DNA of 64,000 nucleotides from Plastoroseomonas hellenica (GCF_018129085.1 NZ_JAAGBB010000020.1:1-64000); one strand, 5' to 3'. Shown: positions 34,416 through 43,753, counted from the first letter of the stretch. The notes: generated by a model from the sequence alone, not told the origin. Translations and numbers: made by a program.

Positions 34416-35024
34416 ATGAGCGGCACCGAGGGCTATGCCGAGGAGGCGGAAGCCCTCCTCGTCCAGTACGAGAGCGTCGCCTTCGCCGATATCCATCGGG
34501 TGGTGCTGCACTTGATCCCACGGGCGCCCTGCGATGTGCTGGATATCGGCGCCGGCACCGGGCGCGATGCGGCGTCGCTGGCGGCGATGGGCCATCGCGT
34601 CACCGCGGTGGAGCCGGTCGCGGTGCTCCGCCAAGGCGCGATGGCCTTGCATGCCGGCGCGGCGGTGGAATGGCGGGAGGACAGCCTGCCGGAGCTCGCC
34701 GGGCTGACGGCGCGGGGCGCTGCCTTCGATCTCATCCTGCTCTCCGCCGTCTGGATGCACCTCGATGCCGCGGAGCGCCGGCGGGCAATGCCGAATCTGG
34801 CGTCGCTCCTGCGTCCGGGCGGTGTCGTGATCCTGTCGCTGCGGCATGGGCCGGTGCCGCAAGGGCGGCGCATGTTCGCGGTCCCGGCGGAGGAGACGAT
34901 CGCGCTCGCCGGGGCTGAGGGCCTCGATACCGTACTCAATGTGCGCACGGCCTCCATCCTGCCGGGCAAGGCCGATGTCGACTGGACCCGGCTCGCCTTC
35001 GTGAAGCGCAGGGCCGGCGCCTGA
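34416..35024 (+). CDS. Class I SAM-dependent methyltransferase
   Basis: A 202-aa cytosolic enzyme with motif I (LDIGAGTGRDAASLA), the acidic end of strand 2 (VTAVEPV), and LILLSAVWMHLD as the post-motif strand. The substrate is unknown. ATG 34416 is used; ATG 34407 is 3 codons upstream and lies in the palindromic repeat, so the repeat overlaps the 5' leader and could affect translation. The M20 peptidase gene starts 75 bp downstream. Confidence 0.88.
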   Translation: MSGTEGYAEEAEALLVQYESVAFADIHRVVLHLIPRAPCDVLDIGAGTGRDAASLAAMGHRVTAVEPVAVLRQGAMALHAGAAVEWREDSLPELAGLTARGAAFDLILLSAVWMHLDAAERRRAMPNLASLLRPGGVVILSLRHGPVPQGRRMFAVPAEETIALAGAEGLDTVLNVRTASILPGKADVDWTRLAFVKRRAGA

Positions 35025-35099
35025 CCCGGCCCCCTTGCGCCGGCGCCGACACGGGGCTCCAATCCGGCCTCATTTGACGCACCGGAGCGAGAGACCGCC

Positions 35100-36275
35100 G
35101 TGAGCACCGAAGCCGCCATCACCGCCTGGCTCGCCGAGCAGCGCGGCGCCATGATCGATGCCATCGCCGAGATGGTGAACACCGATGGCGGCAGCTACGA
35201 CAAGGCGGGCGTCGACCAGACCGGCGAACAGGTGAAGCGCTTCATGGCGGCGAACGCCATCCCGGTGGAGGTGCTGCCGCAGCAGAAGCATGGCGACTGC
35301 CTGCGCGCGACCGTCGAAGGCGGCGAGATCGCGTCCGGCAACCGCCAGAAGAACATCGTGCTGATGGGCCATCGTGACACCGTCTTCCCGAAGGGCGAGC
35401 CGACTCGCCGGCCCTTCCGGATCGAGGGCAACATCGCCTATGGCCCGGGTGTCGCCGACATGAAGGCGGGCATCGTGATGAACATGTTCGTGCTCGCCGC
35501 CTTCCGGAAATTCGGCGGCGCGCCCGGCCCGCTGGTCGGCCTCTTTACCGGCGACGAGGAGATCGGCAGCCCCGAAGGCCGCCCGGTGATCGAGGCCGAG
35601 GCGAAGCGGGCACGCGTGGTGTTCAATTCCGAGCCCGGCCGCCCGACCGGCGCCGTGGTCACGGGGCGCAAGGGCGGGGTCTTCAGCATCGTCGACATCG
35701 AAGGCAAGGCCGCGCATTCCGGCGGCAATTTCGAAGCAGGCATCAGCGCGATCGGCGAGGCCGCGCACAAGATCATCGCGATCCATGCGCTGACCGACCT
35801 CAAGCGCGGCATCACACTGAATGTCGGCCTGGTCTCCGGCGGGCAGAGCGTGAACACGGTCGCCCCTTCCGCGCAGTTCCAGATCGACCTGCGCTATGTC
35901 GATCCGACGGATCGCGACGAGATCATGGGCCGGATCCACGACATCGTCGGCCGCGCCCATGTGCCCGGCACGCGCGCGACGCTGACCATCAAGGGCGAGT
36001 TCCTGCCGTTGAACCAGACGGAAGCCGGCGCCCGGGTGTTCGAGCTCTACAAGGGCGCGGCCGCGGCCTCCGGCCTCAGCGTGACCGGCGAATTCTCCGG
36101 CGGCTGCGCGGACAGCGGCTTCACCGCCGCGATGGGCGCGCCCACCATCTGCGCGGTCGGCCCGGCCGGCGGCAAGGCGCATAGCCCGGAGGAATACCTC
36201 GAGCTCGACAGCATTGTCCCCCGCGCCCAGAGCCTTGCCCGCGCAATCCTGCGCTTGGAAGGCGCGGGGTTATAG
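35100..36275 (+). CDS. M20 family metallopeptidase (carboxypeptidase G2 / ArgE-DapE type)
   Basis: A 391-aa zinc hydrolase. The metal ligands are seen in order: His and Asp in GHRDTVFP, Asp in GVADMKAGI, Glu-Glu in TGDEEIGSPE, and a His in KAHSPEEYLEL near the end. The dimerisation domain, with GKAAHSGGNFE, lies in the middle. It removes C-terminal or acyl amide-linked groups; glutamate carboxypeptidase activity is common for this branch. GTG 35100 is the start, with GCGAGAG upstream. It ends just before repeat family C copy 2. Confidence 0.9.
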   Translation: MSTEAAITAWLAEQRGAMIDAIAEMVNTDGGSYDKAGVDQTGEQVKRFMAANAIPVEVLPQQKHGDCLRATVEGGEIASGNRQKNIVLMGHRDTVFPKGEPTRRPFRIEGNIAYGPGVADMKAGIVMNMFVLAAFRKFGGAPGPLVGLFTGDEEIGSPEGRPVIEAEAKRARVVFNSEPGRPTGAVVTGRKGGVFSIVDIEGKAAHSGGNFEAGISAIGEAAHKIIAIHALTDLKRGITLNVGLVSGGQSVNTVAPSAQFQIDLRYVDPTDRDEIMGRIHDIVGRAHVPGTRATLTIKGEFLPLNQTEAGARVFELYKGAAAASGLSVTGEFSGGCADSGFTAAMGAPTICAVGPAGGKAHSPEEYLELDSIVPRAQSLARAILRLEGAGL

Positions 36276-36305
36276 TTTGACCTCAAGCGCCGGCATTTTC
36301 ATTGT

Positions 36306-36456
36306 CCTCAATCGCCGGCGGCCGCGTCCGCGGCCTTGGCTAACGCGCTGTCAGGCTGCACCGGGCGCTGCTGTTGGTCGCGCGCGGGGCTGCGTTCGCG
36401 GCCCCGGAGCATCGCTTCGCTCGCTCCGCAGGAATGGAGGGCGGCCTGCGGCCGCG
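36306..36456 (-). repeat. Dispersed 150-bp repeat, family C, copy 2
   Basis: Inverted match to 29551-29701. A shorter piece of the same sequence (CCTCAAGCGCCGGC) is repeated just upstream at 36281. It fills the gap between the M20 gene and the third Bug receptor. Confidence 0.75.
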
Positions 36457-36471
36457 GGCTGATCCGCCAGA

Positions 36472-37446
36472 TCAGGTGTTGCGCCAGGGCTTGGCGCGCC
36501 AGAGGCCTTGCACGCGTTCGTCGATCTCGAGCGCCATCGCCGCGTATTCGCGCCCGACGACGGGGCGGAGCGGCATGAGCTGGCGCTGCGCCTCGCTGGT
36601 GAAGGCGGGATCGGCCAGCGCCTCGCGGAAGGCCGCCACCAGCCGCTCGGTGATCCTGGGCGGCAGGTTGGGCGGCCCGACGATGCCGCGCGACGCGCCG
36701 TAGACGATGTCGAGGCCGAGCTCCCGGAAGGTCGGCACATCGGCGGCCTCCGCCCAGCGTGCGCGGTTGGCCTGGGCCAGGATGCGCAGCTTGCCTTCCC
36801 GCTTGAGCTGCAGGGCATCGCCGACATTGATGGCGGCGAGGTCCATATGCCCGCCGAGCAGTTGCGGGATCAGCGGCGCCGCGCCGGCGAAGGGGATGTG
36901 GATCATCGGCGGAATGCCGGTCGCCGCTTCGAACCCCACCATGAAGATATGGTCGTCGGAGCCGATGCCGGTGGTGCCGAAGGTGAGCTGGCCGGGCCGC
37001 GCCTTTGCCATGTCGATGAGCTGCTGCACGTTCTGGATCGGGCTTTCGCTGCGGACGTAGAAGCAGTTCCCGTCCTCGACGATGTTGGCGAGGAAGCTGA
37101 ACTCCATCGGCCGATAGCGCACCGGCCGCTCCAGCGGGATGGAGTTGTGTGCCGGCAGGGTGGTGGCGCCGAGCGAATAGCCGTCGGGCGCCGCGTTGAA
37201 GACGAATTCCAGCCCGAGCTGCCCGGCGGCGCCGGAGCGGTTGATGACGACCGGCCTGAGCCCCGGGATACGCTGCGCCACCAGCGGCATGATCAGGCGC
37301 GTCATGACGTCGACGCCGCCGCCGGCTGGGAAGGGGACGGTGATCTCGACCGGCCGTTCGTTCGGCCAGACGGCCTGGGCACGGACGACATGCGGTGCGG
37401 CGAGTGCTGCAAGCGTCGCGGCGCCGAGGCTGCGGCGTGTGGTCAT
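36472..37446 (-). CDS. Bug/TctC-type tripartite tricarboxylate receptor
   Basis: Third receptor of this family in the window, 324 aa. The signal is MTTRRSLGAATLAAL with cleavage near VVRAQA. Motifs: VPFPAGGGVDVMTRL, VVINRSGAAGQLG, AAPDGYSLGA and IPFAGAAPLIPQLLGG. ATG 37446 has GGAGGAACC; the longer open frame upstream overlaps the thioesterase gene and is rejected. It is divergent from the thioesterase gene, 120 bp apart. The ligand is unknown. Confidence 0.93.
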   Translation of the reverse strand: MTTRRSLGAATLAALAAPHVVRAQAVWPNERPVEITVPFPAGGGVDVMTRLIMPLVAQRIPGLRPVVINRSGAAGQLGLEFVFNAAPDGYSLGATTLPAHNSIPLERPVRYRPMEFSFLANIVEDGNCFYVRSESPIQNVQQLIDMAKARPGQLTFGTTGIGSDDHIFMVGFEAATGIPPMIHIPFAGAAPLIPQLLGGHMDLAAINVGDALQLKREGKLRILAQANRARWAEAADVPTFRELGLDIVYGASRGIVGPPNLPPRITERLVAAFREALADPAFTSEAQRQLMPLRPVVGREYAAMALEIDERVQGLWRAKPWRNT

Positions 37447-37566
37447 GATCTTGGTTCCTCCCGTGGTCTTCTTGCCGGGCAGCCTGCCCTGTTTCGCGTC
37501 CCGGGTGGAAGGGTTTGCGTGGCCGGCGGTGGCGCGCATCATGGCGGAAGGACAGAGGAGATGCCG

Positions 37567-38004
37567 ATGGACGACGCGACACGCGCAGCCTTCCAGGTGG
37601 AGGGCGACTGGCCGATGGCGCGGCGCCACCGCATCCGCTGGGCGGAATGCGACCTCTACGCGCATGTGAACCACACCGCCTATCTGACGCTGTTCGAGGA
37701 TCTGCGCGTCGCCTTCTGGGAGGGGCTCGGCGGCAGCTTCGGGCCGGAGGCGATCGGCCCGGTCGTCGGAACCTTGGAGGTGCGCTACCTGAAGCCGGCG
37801 GGCTTCGGGGACGAGGTGCTGCTGACCTGCCGCACGGCCTCGGTCCGCCGGTCGAGCTTCGTGCATGAATACGCGATGTGGCGCGCGGATGGGCTGGTCT
37901 GCTCGGCGCGGGGGATCATCGTGGTGACCAGGGGACCGGTGAAAGCGGCGATCCCCGATGCGATGCGGGAGGCGATGATCGCCCAAGGGGCGGAGGCGCA
38001 GTAG
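37567..38004 (+). CDS. Acyl-CoA thioesterase (4HBT hotdog family)
   Basis: A 145-aa hotdog-fold protein. The 4-hydroxybenzoyl-CoA thioesterase motif is clear: RWAECDLYAHVNHTAYL, with the catalytic Asp, followed by VRYLKPAGFGDEVLL. It would hydrolyse an acyl- or aryl-CoA. ATG 37567 has GAGGAG six bases ahead; ATG 37561 is too close to it. The Bug receptor gene is divergent, so the two may serve one pathway. Confidence 0.88.
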   Translation: MDDATRAAFQVEGDWPMARRHRIRWAECDLYAHVNHTAYLTLFEDLRVAFWEGLGGSFGPEAIGPVVGTLEVRYLKPAGFGDEVLLTCRTASVRRSSFVHEYAMWRADGLVCSARGIIVVTRGPVKAAIPDAMREAMIAQGAEAQ

Positions 38005-38027
38005 GGCCGGATCGGCCTAGCGGCCCG

Positions 38028-38432
38028 TCACTCCACGTGCATGGCGGTCGCGAAGACCTTCGGCCCGTCATCGCCGAAGGTGCTCAGGCTGTAGGACTGC
38101 CGCCAGGTCGTCAGCAGGGTCAGATCCTCCCGCAGCAGCTCCCAGGTCACGGTGGCCAGCAGGCAGCGGCGGCCCATCCGGGTCACGGTGAGCTGCGACC
38201 ATCGGCAGGATCGGCAGCCATCATGGTGATAGTGGTCGAGCGCCGCCTGGTAGTAGCGCAGGACATCGCGTTCCGAGGTCAGCGCGACGATCGATCCGTC
38301 GCGGCGCAGCGCGACCCCGGGCGTCACGTAGAGGGCCGCGATGCGCCCCGCCTCGAAGGTGGCGAAGGCCTGCGCGAAGCGGCCGAAAAAGGCTTCGGCC
38401 AGCGCATGATTGGATGACGTCACTCTCGCCAC
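38028..38432 (-). CDS. SnoaL/NTF2-like fold protein
   Basis: A 134-aa protein of the NTF2-like superfamily. The pattern is a helical start (NHALAEAFFGRFAQAFATFE), VTPGVALRRDGSIVALTSE, LRYYQAAL, then beta strands WSQLTVTRMGRRCLLATVTWEL. Such proteins are small enzymes or ligand binders; the function here is unknown. GTG 38432 is used, with GGGAG at correct spacing; GTG 38423 is an alternative. It is convergent with the thioesterase gene, 23 bp apart. Confidence 0.7.
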   Translation of the reverse strand: MARVTSSNHALAEAFFGRFAQAFATFEAGRIAALYVTPGVALRRDGSIVALTSERDVLRYYQAALDHYHHDGCRSCRWSQLTVTRMGRRCLLATVTWELLREDLTLLTTWRQSYSLSTFGDDGPKVFATAMHVE

Positions 38433-38520
38433 GGCGGCTCTCCCGCTTGGGGCGCACCGGCTGTCCTGGGCCGGGCCCGGCGGCGAGTGTATCGCCGGAC
38501 TGCCGCGACGGCGATCATTC

Positions 38521-39735
38521 CTACCGGCGGTAGCGCGCCGCCACCGCGGACCCCGCCAGGATCTCGAGCACCCGCAACGCATCCGCGAAGCCGTACCGAT
38601 CTGGAGCCGGCAGCAAGGCGGGCAGGGCGCGTTCCAGCAGTGTGATCGCGGGCGTGAGAGCCTGGTCGAAGCCGCCGCCCTGGCGCAGCCCCCGGCCGGA
38701 ATTCGCGATGCTCCTGAGCGCGATCGCCGATTTCTCCAGCGCCTCCACCTCCGCATCGGAGACGCTGGCGGCGGTGACCAGCCGTGCCAGCGGCTGCACC
38801 AGATGCGCGTTGACCTGATCGCCCAGGCGCTCGGCGCAGGCATCGGCCGCCGCCTGGCGCAGGCTGTGCAGAAGCTGGGCACGCTTCGGCCGGTCGCGGC
38901 CGGTGGCGCTGTCCAGATCCTCCAGCACCAGGGCGAAGCGCTCGGCCGCCGTCGCGACCGCCGTCAGGTCCGAGAAGTCGAGGTCCGGGCTGATGCCCGC
39001 GAGATACTTGTCGAGCACCTGCTCCGCGATGCCCGCCAGGCTGCGGTCCAGCCCGCCCACGATCGCGATCATCTGGGCGGGGTTCACGACATAGGGCAGC
39101 AGCGCCGAGAGCACGATGCCGACCGCCTCCGGCCCATCCTGCGCGACCGTGCGGAAGGCGATGCGCAGATCCTGCTCGCGCAGGCCGTCGGCGCCCGCGA
39201 GGCGGAGCTTCCAGAGCGCCGGCCCATGCCGCCAGAGCGGCTTGCAGGTCTCGGCGATGAAGGGGAAGCCCTGGGGCGGGAGGCCTGCCTCCGCCCAGCC
39301 GGCGGGCGGCGCCCCCGGAAAGCTCCGTGCCGCGGCGGTCCAGAGCGCGGCGCCGAGCTCGCTCACCATCTGCCCGTTGCTGAGGCTCCGGCCCGCCAGC
39401 GCGTCCGCCACGGCCTGGAAGACCCGGGGCTCGGCGGCGCGCAGCGCGGCCATCAGCGGCACGATCGCGGTACGTGGCACCTGGCCGGGCGCCGGCCGCC
39501 AGTCCCGCGCATTGAGCAGCACGGCATCGAGCGGCAGGAACAGCAACCGCGGGACATTCAGCGTCCGCTCGGGCCGGAGATGCTTGAGCCGCACCCGCAC
39601 CGGCCCGAGGATCGCATCCGCGGCGCCCCGCTCCGGCATGGCATCGACCATGCTGACCAGCTTGATGATCTGGTTGTCGGTCGCCTGGCGGGCCGCGTGG
39701 CCCAGGTCGCGCAGCGATTTCGGCAGCGTGCTCAT
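38521..39735 (-). CDS. Unknown protein, second of two coupled genes
   Basis: A 404-aa, strongly helical protein whose family I do not recognise. It starts MSTLPKSLRDLGHAARQ, has several hydrophobic helices without a typical membrane span, and ends in ILAGSAVAARYRR. Segments such as RPERTLNVPRLLFLPLDAVL recur as a pattern of helix and strand. ATG 39735 overlaps the stop of the gene upstream (ATGA), so both are translated together. They follow the giant repeat protein on the same strand, 82 bp apart. An export, assembly or regulatory role for that protein is possible but not shown. Confidence 0.7.
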   Translation of the reverse strand: MSTLPKSLRDLGHAARQATDNQIIKLVSMVDAMPERGAADAILGPVRVRLKHLRPERTLNVPRLLFLPLDAVLLNARDWRPAPGQVPRTAIVPLMAALRAAEPRVFQAVADALAGRSLSNGQMVSELGAALWTAAARSFPGAPPAGWAEAGLPPQGFPFIAETCKPLWRHGPALWKLRLAGADGLREQDLRIAFRTVAQDGPEAVGIVLSALLPYVVNPAQMIAIVGGLDRSLAGIAEQVLDKYLAGISPDLDFSDLTAVATAAERFALVLEDLDSATGRDRPKRAQLLHSLRQAAADACAERLGDQVNAHLVQPLARLVTAASVSDAEVEALEKSAIALRSIANSGRGLRQGGGFDQALTPAITLLERALPALLPAPDRYGFADALRVLEILAGSAVAARYRR

Positions 39736-40700
39736 GGGGCATGGAGCCAATCGCAGAGCGCCGCCTCGCAGAGCCGCGTGTCGATGGTGCGGAGCGCGTT
39801 TTGTGGCGTGCGCGGCTCCGGGATGCCACCGAGCGCGGCACAGCCGGGCCAGGCCAGCGCCTCCGCCGCCGCCGGCGGCGCCAGCGCGTAGATCCGCCGC
39901 AACGCCTGGAGCTGCGCGTCGCCGGCAGCGGCGCGCCAGAGACAGGCGATCAGCTCCCAGCCATCCAGGACCCAGCCGGCGCGCTGGGCGAAAGCGAGCA
40001 GCGCGATGCCGTTCGTGCGCCAGACGGCGAGGATGGCGGGCAGGTCGGCGGCGAGGGCGTGCATGGCGGCGATCAAGGCGGAGGCGGCTTCGGCGACCGC
40101 GACGGCACGTGCGGCGAGCAGGGCCGCCCGGTTGCGATCCTCGTCGAAAGGGCAGGTCTGCCGCCAATGGCTCAGCATCTGCGCGAACTCCAGGAGGCGC
40201 CCGGCCCGGCGCGCCAGCGGCGCGCCGCCGCCGCCGATCCCACAGTCACGGAACAGCGGCAGCAGCTCCCCCGCGCCCCGGGCCCGCTGTTCGAGCTGCG
40301 CGGTGGTGAAGGCGTCGAGGCTGCGCATCCCGGTCACATAAGCCTGCGCCGCGCGCAGCGCCGCACGCCCGGCAAGCCCGGCGCCGGCGACCCGCAACGC
40401 GGCGGCGGTCATCGTCTCCGGCAGGATCTCCTCGGCGCCGAGGCCGGCGACCAGCATGCGGTCCGCGATCGTGGGCGAGAAGGCATCCATCACCGCCGCC
40501 CAGGGCACCACCAGCCAGCCGGCCCGCCCGGAGGGGTTCGGGATCAGCAGCTCCACCTCGCCCTTGCCGGCGGGACGGAGACGGGTGCCGAACAGGGCCG
40601 GGGTGGTGAAGGCCGCGCAGACGCCCCGATCGGCGCAGCGCGGCGGCACCGTCACTTCGGCGGCGTAGCGTTCCAGCAATCGGAGATCGGCGGGTCCCAT
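39732..40700 (-). CDS. Unknown protein, first of two coupled genes
   Basis: A 322-aa protein with no domain I can name. The first 80 residues read as mixed alpha/beta with PPRCADRGVCAAF and a Trp-rich strand GRAGWLVVPWAAVMD; the rest is helical and Ala-rich. ATG 40700 is preferred (GGACAT upstream); a TTG at 40733 would add 11 residues. It overlaps the next gene by 4 bp. Both hypothetical genes lie downstream of the 936-aa repeat protein gene, forming a possible three-gene operon. Confidence 0.7.
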   Translation of the reverse strand: MGPADLRLLERYAAEVTVPPRCADRGVCAAFTTPALFGTRLRPAGKGEVELLIPNPSGRAGWLVVPWAAVMDAFSPTIADRMLVAGLGAEEILPETMTAAALRVAGAGLAGRAALRAAQAYVTGMRSLDAFTTAQLEQRARGAGELLPLFRDCGIGGGGAPLARRAGRLLEFAQMLSHWRQTCPFDEDRNRAALLAARAVAVAEAASALIAAMHALAADLPAILAVWRTNGIALLAFAQRAGWVLDGWELIACLWRAAAGDAQLQALRRIYALAPPAAAEALAWPGCAALGGIPEPRTPQNALRTIDTRLCEAALCDWLHAP

Positions 40701-40782
40701 ATGTCCGGAGACTGCCAGGGCGGGGTTCAGCAAATGCTTAAGGCGGGCCTCGTCTCCCGCGCGGGATGCGGCGCCGCCGGTC

Positions 40783-43593
40783 TCAGCTTGTCTTCAGATA
40801 GGCCTGCAGGGCGACGCTCTGGCGCGCGCGGCGGTCGCCGGCGGATTGGTGCATGCCGATCGCATCGGTATCCAGCAGCATCGCGAGCGCGGTCAGGGCG
40901 GGGTTGGTGGTCGCGGCCGCCCCTGTCCGGCTGCCGCCGACCGCCCCGGGGTAGAGCGCGGCCAGGTCGGCCAGGGTGTAGGTTTGGCCGGAACTCGGTT
41001 GCAGCGCGGCCGCGCCGGTCGTGCCGCCGGCCATCCGGAAGGCGCCGATCGCATCAGCCAGGGCATCGAGCGGCACCGTGGGCGCGTCCGGCTGGCCGAT
41101 GGTCGTCACCGCCGGCCGAGTGGCGCCGGAAAGGCCAGTATAGAGGGCGGCATCCCGCACCACCCTGAGGAAATCGGCCTCATCGGCACCGGGTTCGGTG
41201 CGGAGCGCGGAGGCAGCGTTGATGGAACGGCTGCCGGTGACATTGGCGGAGATCTGCACCGCCGGGCTGTCGATGATGTTGGTGAGGCCGCCGCCGAGCT
41301 CCGGCGTGCCGGCGCGGGCGACGACGACGATGTCCTGCTTGGTGCCGTTCGGCCCCGCGACATAGAGCAGCGAGTTGAATTCGAGCGGCGAGAAGTCGAC
41401 CTGGCCGGTGACATCCTGTCCGTTGAGCATCAACCGCCCGCCGCCGCCGGCCACCGGATCGTCGCGCAGCGCGACGCGGTAGCGCTCGACGGTGTCCCAG
41501 GCCTTGGCGCCCGCGCTGAACAGCTCATGCACCGAGAAATTGTCGCCGGCCTCGGCCGTGAAGTTGCCGACGGTCGTCAACGCCGGCCGGGTGGTGCCGG
41601 AGATGCCGGTGAACAGGTTGGCGTCCTGCACGATTTTGAGGACATTCGCCTCATCGGCGCCGGGCTGGGTCCGCAGTGCGGAGGCGGCGTTGATGGAACG
41701 GCTGCCGGTGACATTGGCGGAGATCTGCACCGCGGGGCTGTCGACGATGTCGGTCAACCCGCCGCCGAGCTCCGGCGTGCCGGCGCGGGCGACGACCACC
41801 AGATCCTGCTTCGTCCCGTTGGGCCCCGCGACATAGAGGAGCGAGTTGAACTCGAGCGGTGAGAAGTCGATCTGGCCGGTGACGTCCTGGCCGTTGAGCA
41901 TCAACCGCCCGCCGCCGCCGGCCACCGGATCGTCACGCAGCGCGACGCGGTAGCGCTCGACGCTGTCCCAGGCCTTGGCGCCGGCGTCGAAGAGCTCATG
42001 GACGGAGAAGCTGTCGCCGGCTTCGGCAGTGAAGTTGCCGACCGTCGTCAGCGCCGGCCGGGTGGTGGTGGAGATGCCGGTGAACAGGTTGGCGTCCTGC
42101 ACGATCTTGACGAAGTTCGCCTCATCGGCACCGGGCTGGGTGCGGAGCGCGGAGGCGGCGTTGATCGAGCGGCTGCCGGTGACGCCGGCGGTGATCTGCA
42201 CCGCCGGGCTGTCGACGATGTCGGTGAGGCCACCGCCGAGCTCGGGCGTGCCGGCGCGGGCGACGACCACGATGTCCTGCTTCGTCCCGTTCGGACCGGC
42301 GACATAGAGCAGCGAATTGAATTCGAGCGGTGAGAAGTCGACCTGGTCGGTGACGTCCTGGCCATTGAGCATCAGCCGCCCGCCGCCGCCCGCCGCCGGG
42401 TCGTCGCGCAGCGCCACCCGGTAGCGCTCGACGCTGTCCCAGGCACTGGGCCCGGCATCGAAGAGCTCATGCACCGAGAAGCTGTCACCGGCCTCGGCGG
42501 TGAAGTCGCCGACGGTGGTGACCGCGGGACGCTTGGTCGAGGAGATGCCGGTATAGAGTTCGGCGTCCTGGGCGATCTTGATGAAGTTCGCTTCATCGGC
42601 ACCGGGCTGGGTGCGCAGCGCGGAGGCGGCGTTGATGGAACGGCTGCCGGTAACCTCGGCGGAGATCTGCACCGCCGGGCTGTCGACGATGTCGGTCAAC
42701 CCGCCGCCGAGCTCCGGTGTGCCGGCGCGGGCGACGACGACGATGTCCTGCTTGGTGCCGTTCGGCCCCGCGACATAGAGCAGCGAGTTGAACTCGAGGG
42801 GCGAGAAGTCGACCTGGTCGGTGACGTCCTGGCCATTGAGCATCAGGCGTCCGCCGCCGCCCGCCGCCGGGTCGTCGCGCAGCGCCACCCGGTAGCGCTC
42901 GACGGTGTCCCAGGCCTTGGGCCCGGCGTCGAAGAGCTCGTGCATCGAGAAGCTGTCGCCGGCCTCCGCGGTGAAGTTGCCGACCGTGGTGACGGCCGGG
43001 CGCTTGGTCGAGGAGATGCCCGTGTAGAGGTTGGCGTCCTGGGCGATCTTGATGAAGTTCGCCTCGTCGGCGCCGGGCTGGGTGCGCAGCGCGGAGGCGG
43101 CATTGATCGAACGGCTGCCGGTGACATTGGCGGAGATCTGGACGGCCGGGCTGTCGACGATGTTGGTGAGCCCGCCGCCGAGTACCGGCGTGCCGGCGCG
43201 CGCGACGACCACCAGGTCCTGCTTCGTCCCGTGGGGCCCCGCGACATAGAGCAGCGAGTTGAATTCGAGCGGCGAGAAGTCGACCTGGTCGGTGACGTCC
43301 TGGCCGTTGAGCATCAGCCGCCCGCCGCCGCCGGCCACCGGATCGTCCCGCAGTGCCACCCGATAGCGTTCCACGGTATCCCAGGCCTTGGCGCCCGCGC
43401 TGAACAGCTCATGGACGGAGAAGCTGTCGCCGGCTTCCGCGGTGAAGCTGCCCGAGGGCAGGGGCGCCCGTACATCCACGATGTCGGCGACGCCGGGGGT
43501 GGCGCCGCCGGAGGCGGAACCGGAGCCGTTCGCCACATAGCCAGGCTGATAGCCGGCATAGAATGGCGGAATGCCGCTCGGCACGGATGTCAT
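40783..43593 (-). CDS. Large protein with five tandem 157-aa repeats
   Basis: A 936-aa protein. After a Gly/Ser/Pro-rich lead of about 48 residues, five units of 157 aa begin at F50 (FTAEAGDSFSVHELF). Each carries a core, VERYRVALRDD, GGGGRLMLNGQDVTDQVDFSPLEFNSLLYVAG and DLVVVARAGTP (shown in pieces), then a Ser/Ala-rich linker. Units differ at few positions. The core resembles beta-sandwich repeats of large bacterial surface or secreted proteins. The C-terminal 120 residues differ from the repeats. No signal peptide or RTX nonapeptides are visible; type I secretion cannot be excluded. ATG 43593 starts the compact N-terminus; a longer frame upstream looks non-coding. Confidence 0.82.
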   Translation of the reverse strand: MTSVPSGIPPFYAGYQPGYVANGSGSASGGATPGVADIVDVRAPLPSGSFTAEAGDSFSVHELFSAGAKAWDTVERYRVALRDDPVAGGGGRLMLNGQDVTDQVDFSPLEFNSLLYVAGPHGTKQDLVVVARAGTPVLGGGLTNIVDSPAVQISANVTGSRSINAASALRTQPGADEANFIKIAQDANLYTGISSTKRPAVTTVGNFTAEAGDSFSMHELFDAGPKAWDTVERYRVALRDDPAAGGGGRLMLNGQDVTDQVDFSPLEFNSLLYVAGPNGTKQDIVVVARAGTPELGGGLTDIVDSPAVQISAEVTGSRSINAASALRTQPGADEANFIKIAQDAELYTGISSTKRPAVTTVGDFTAEAGDSFSVHELFDAGPSAWDSVERYRVALRDDPAAGGGGRLMLNGQDVTDQVDFSPLEFNSLLYVAGPNGTKQDIVVVARAGTPELGGGLTDIVDSPAVQITAGVTGSRSINAASALRTQPGADEANFVKIVQDANLFTGISTTTRPALTTVGNFTAEAGDSFSVHELFDAGAKAWDSVERYRVALRDDPVAGGGGRLMLNGQDVTGQIDFSPLEFNSLLYVAGPNGTKQDLVVVARAGTPELGGGLTDIVDSPAVQISANVTGSRSINAASALRTQPGADEANVLKIVQDANLFTGISGTTRPALTTVGNFTAEAGDNFSVHELFSAGAKAWDTVERYRVALRDDPVAGGGGRLMLNGQDVTGQVDFSPLEFNSLLYVAGPNGTKQDIVVVARAGTPELGGGLTNIIDSPAVQISANVTGSRSINAASALRTEPGADEADFLRVVRDAALYTGLSGATRPAVTTIGQPDAPTVPLDALADAIGAFRMAGGTTGAAALQPSSGQTYTLADLAALYPGAVGGSRTGAAATTNPALTALAMLLDTDAIGMHQSAGDRRARQSVALQAYLKTS
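41092..43446 (-). repeat. Tandem array of five 471-bp units
   Basis: Unit starts at 43446, 42975, 42504, 42033 and 41562 (minus strand) are spaced exactly 471 bp. Long blocks are identical between units. The array is in frame and fully coding, so copy number could change by recombination without breaking the gene. Confidence 0.9.
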
Positions 43594-43753
43594 GCGCGAC
43601 GCGCTCCTTCCTGCCGGCCGGGCAGGTGCGATGAGCCACCAGCAATGCAGGAGGGAGTTTAACCGGCGATTAACCGCACGGCGCCGTGCGGGACCGCCCT
43701 GTCCTCGGGCGCGGCGGGGCCGCATGATCGCGCGGTGAGCGGCGGTGGGCCCC

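Noticed and set aside
41092-43446. CRISPR-like regular repeats
   Set aside because: The 471-bp units are coding, in frame and contiguous; there are no spacers.
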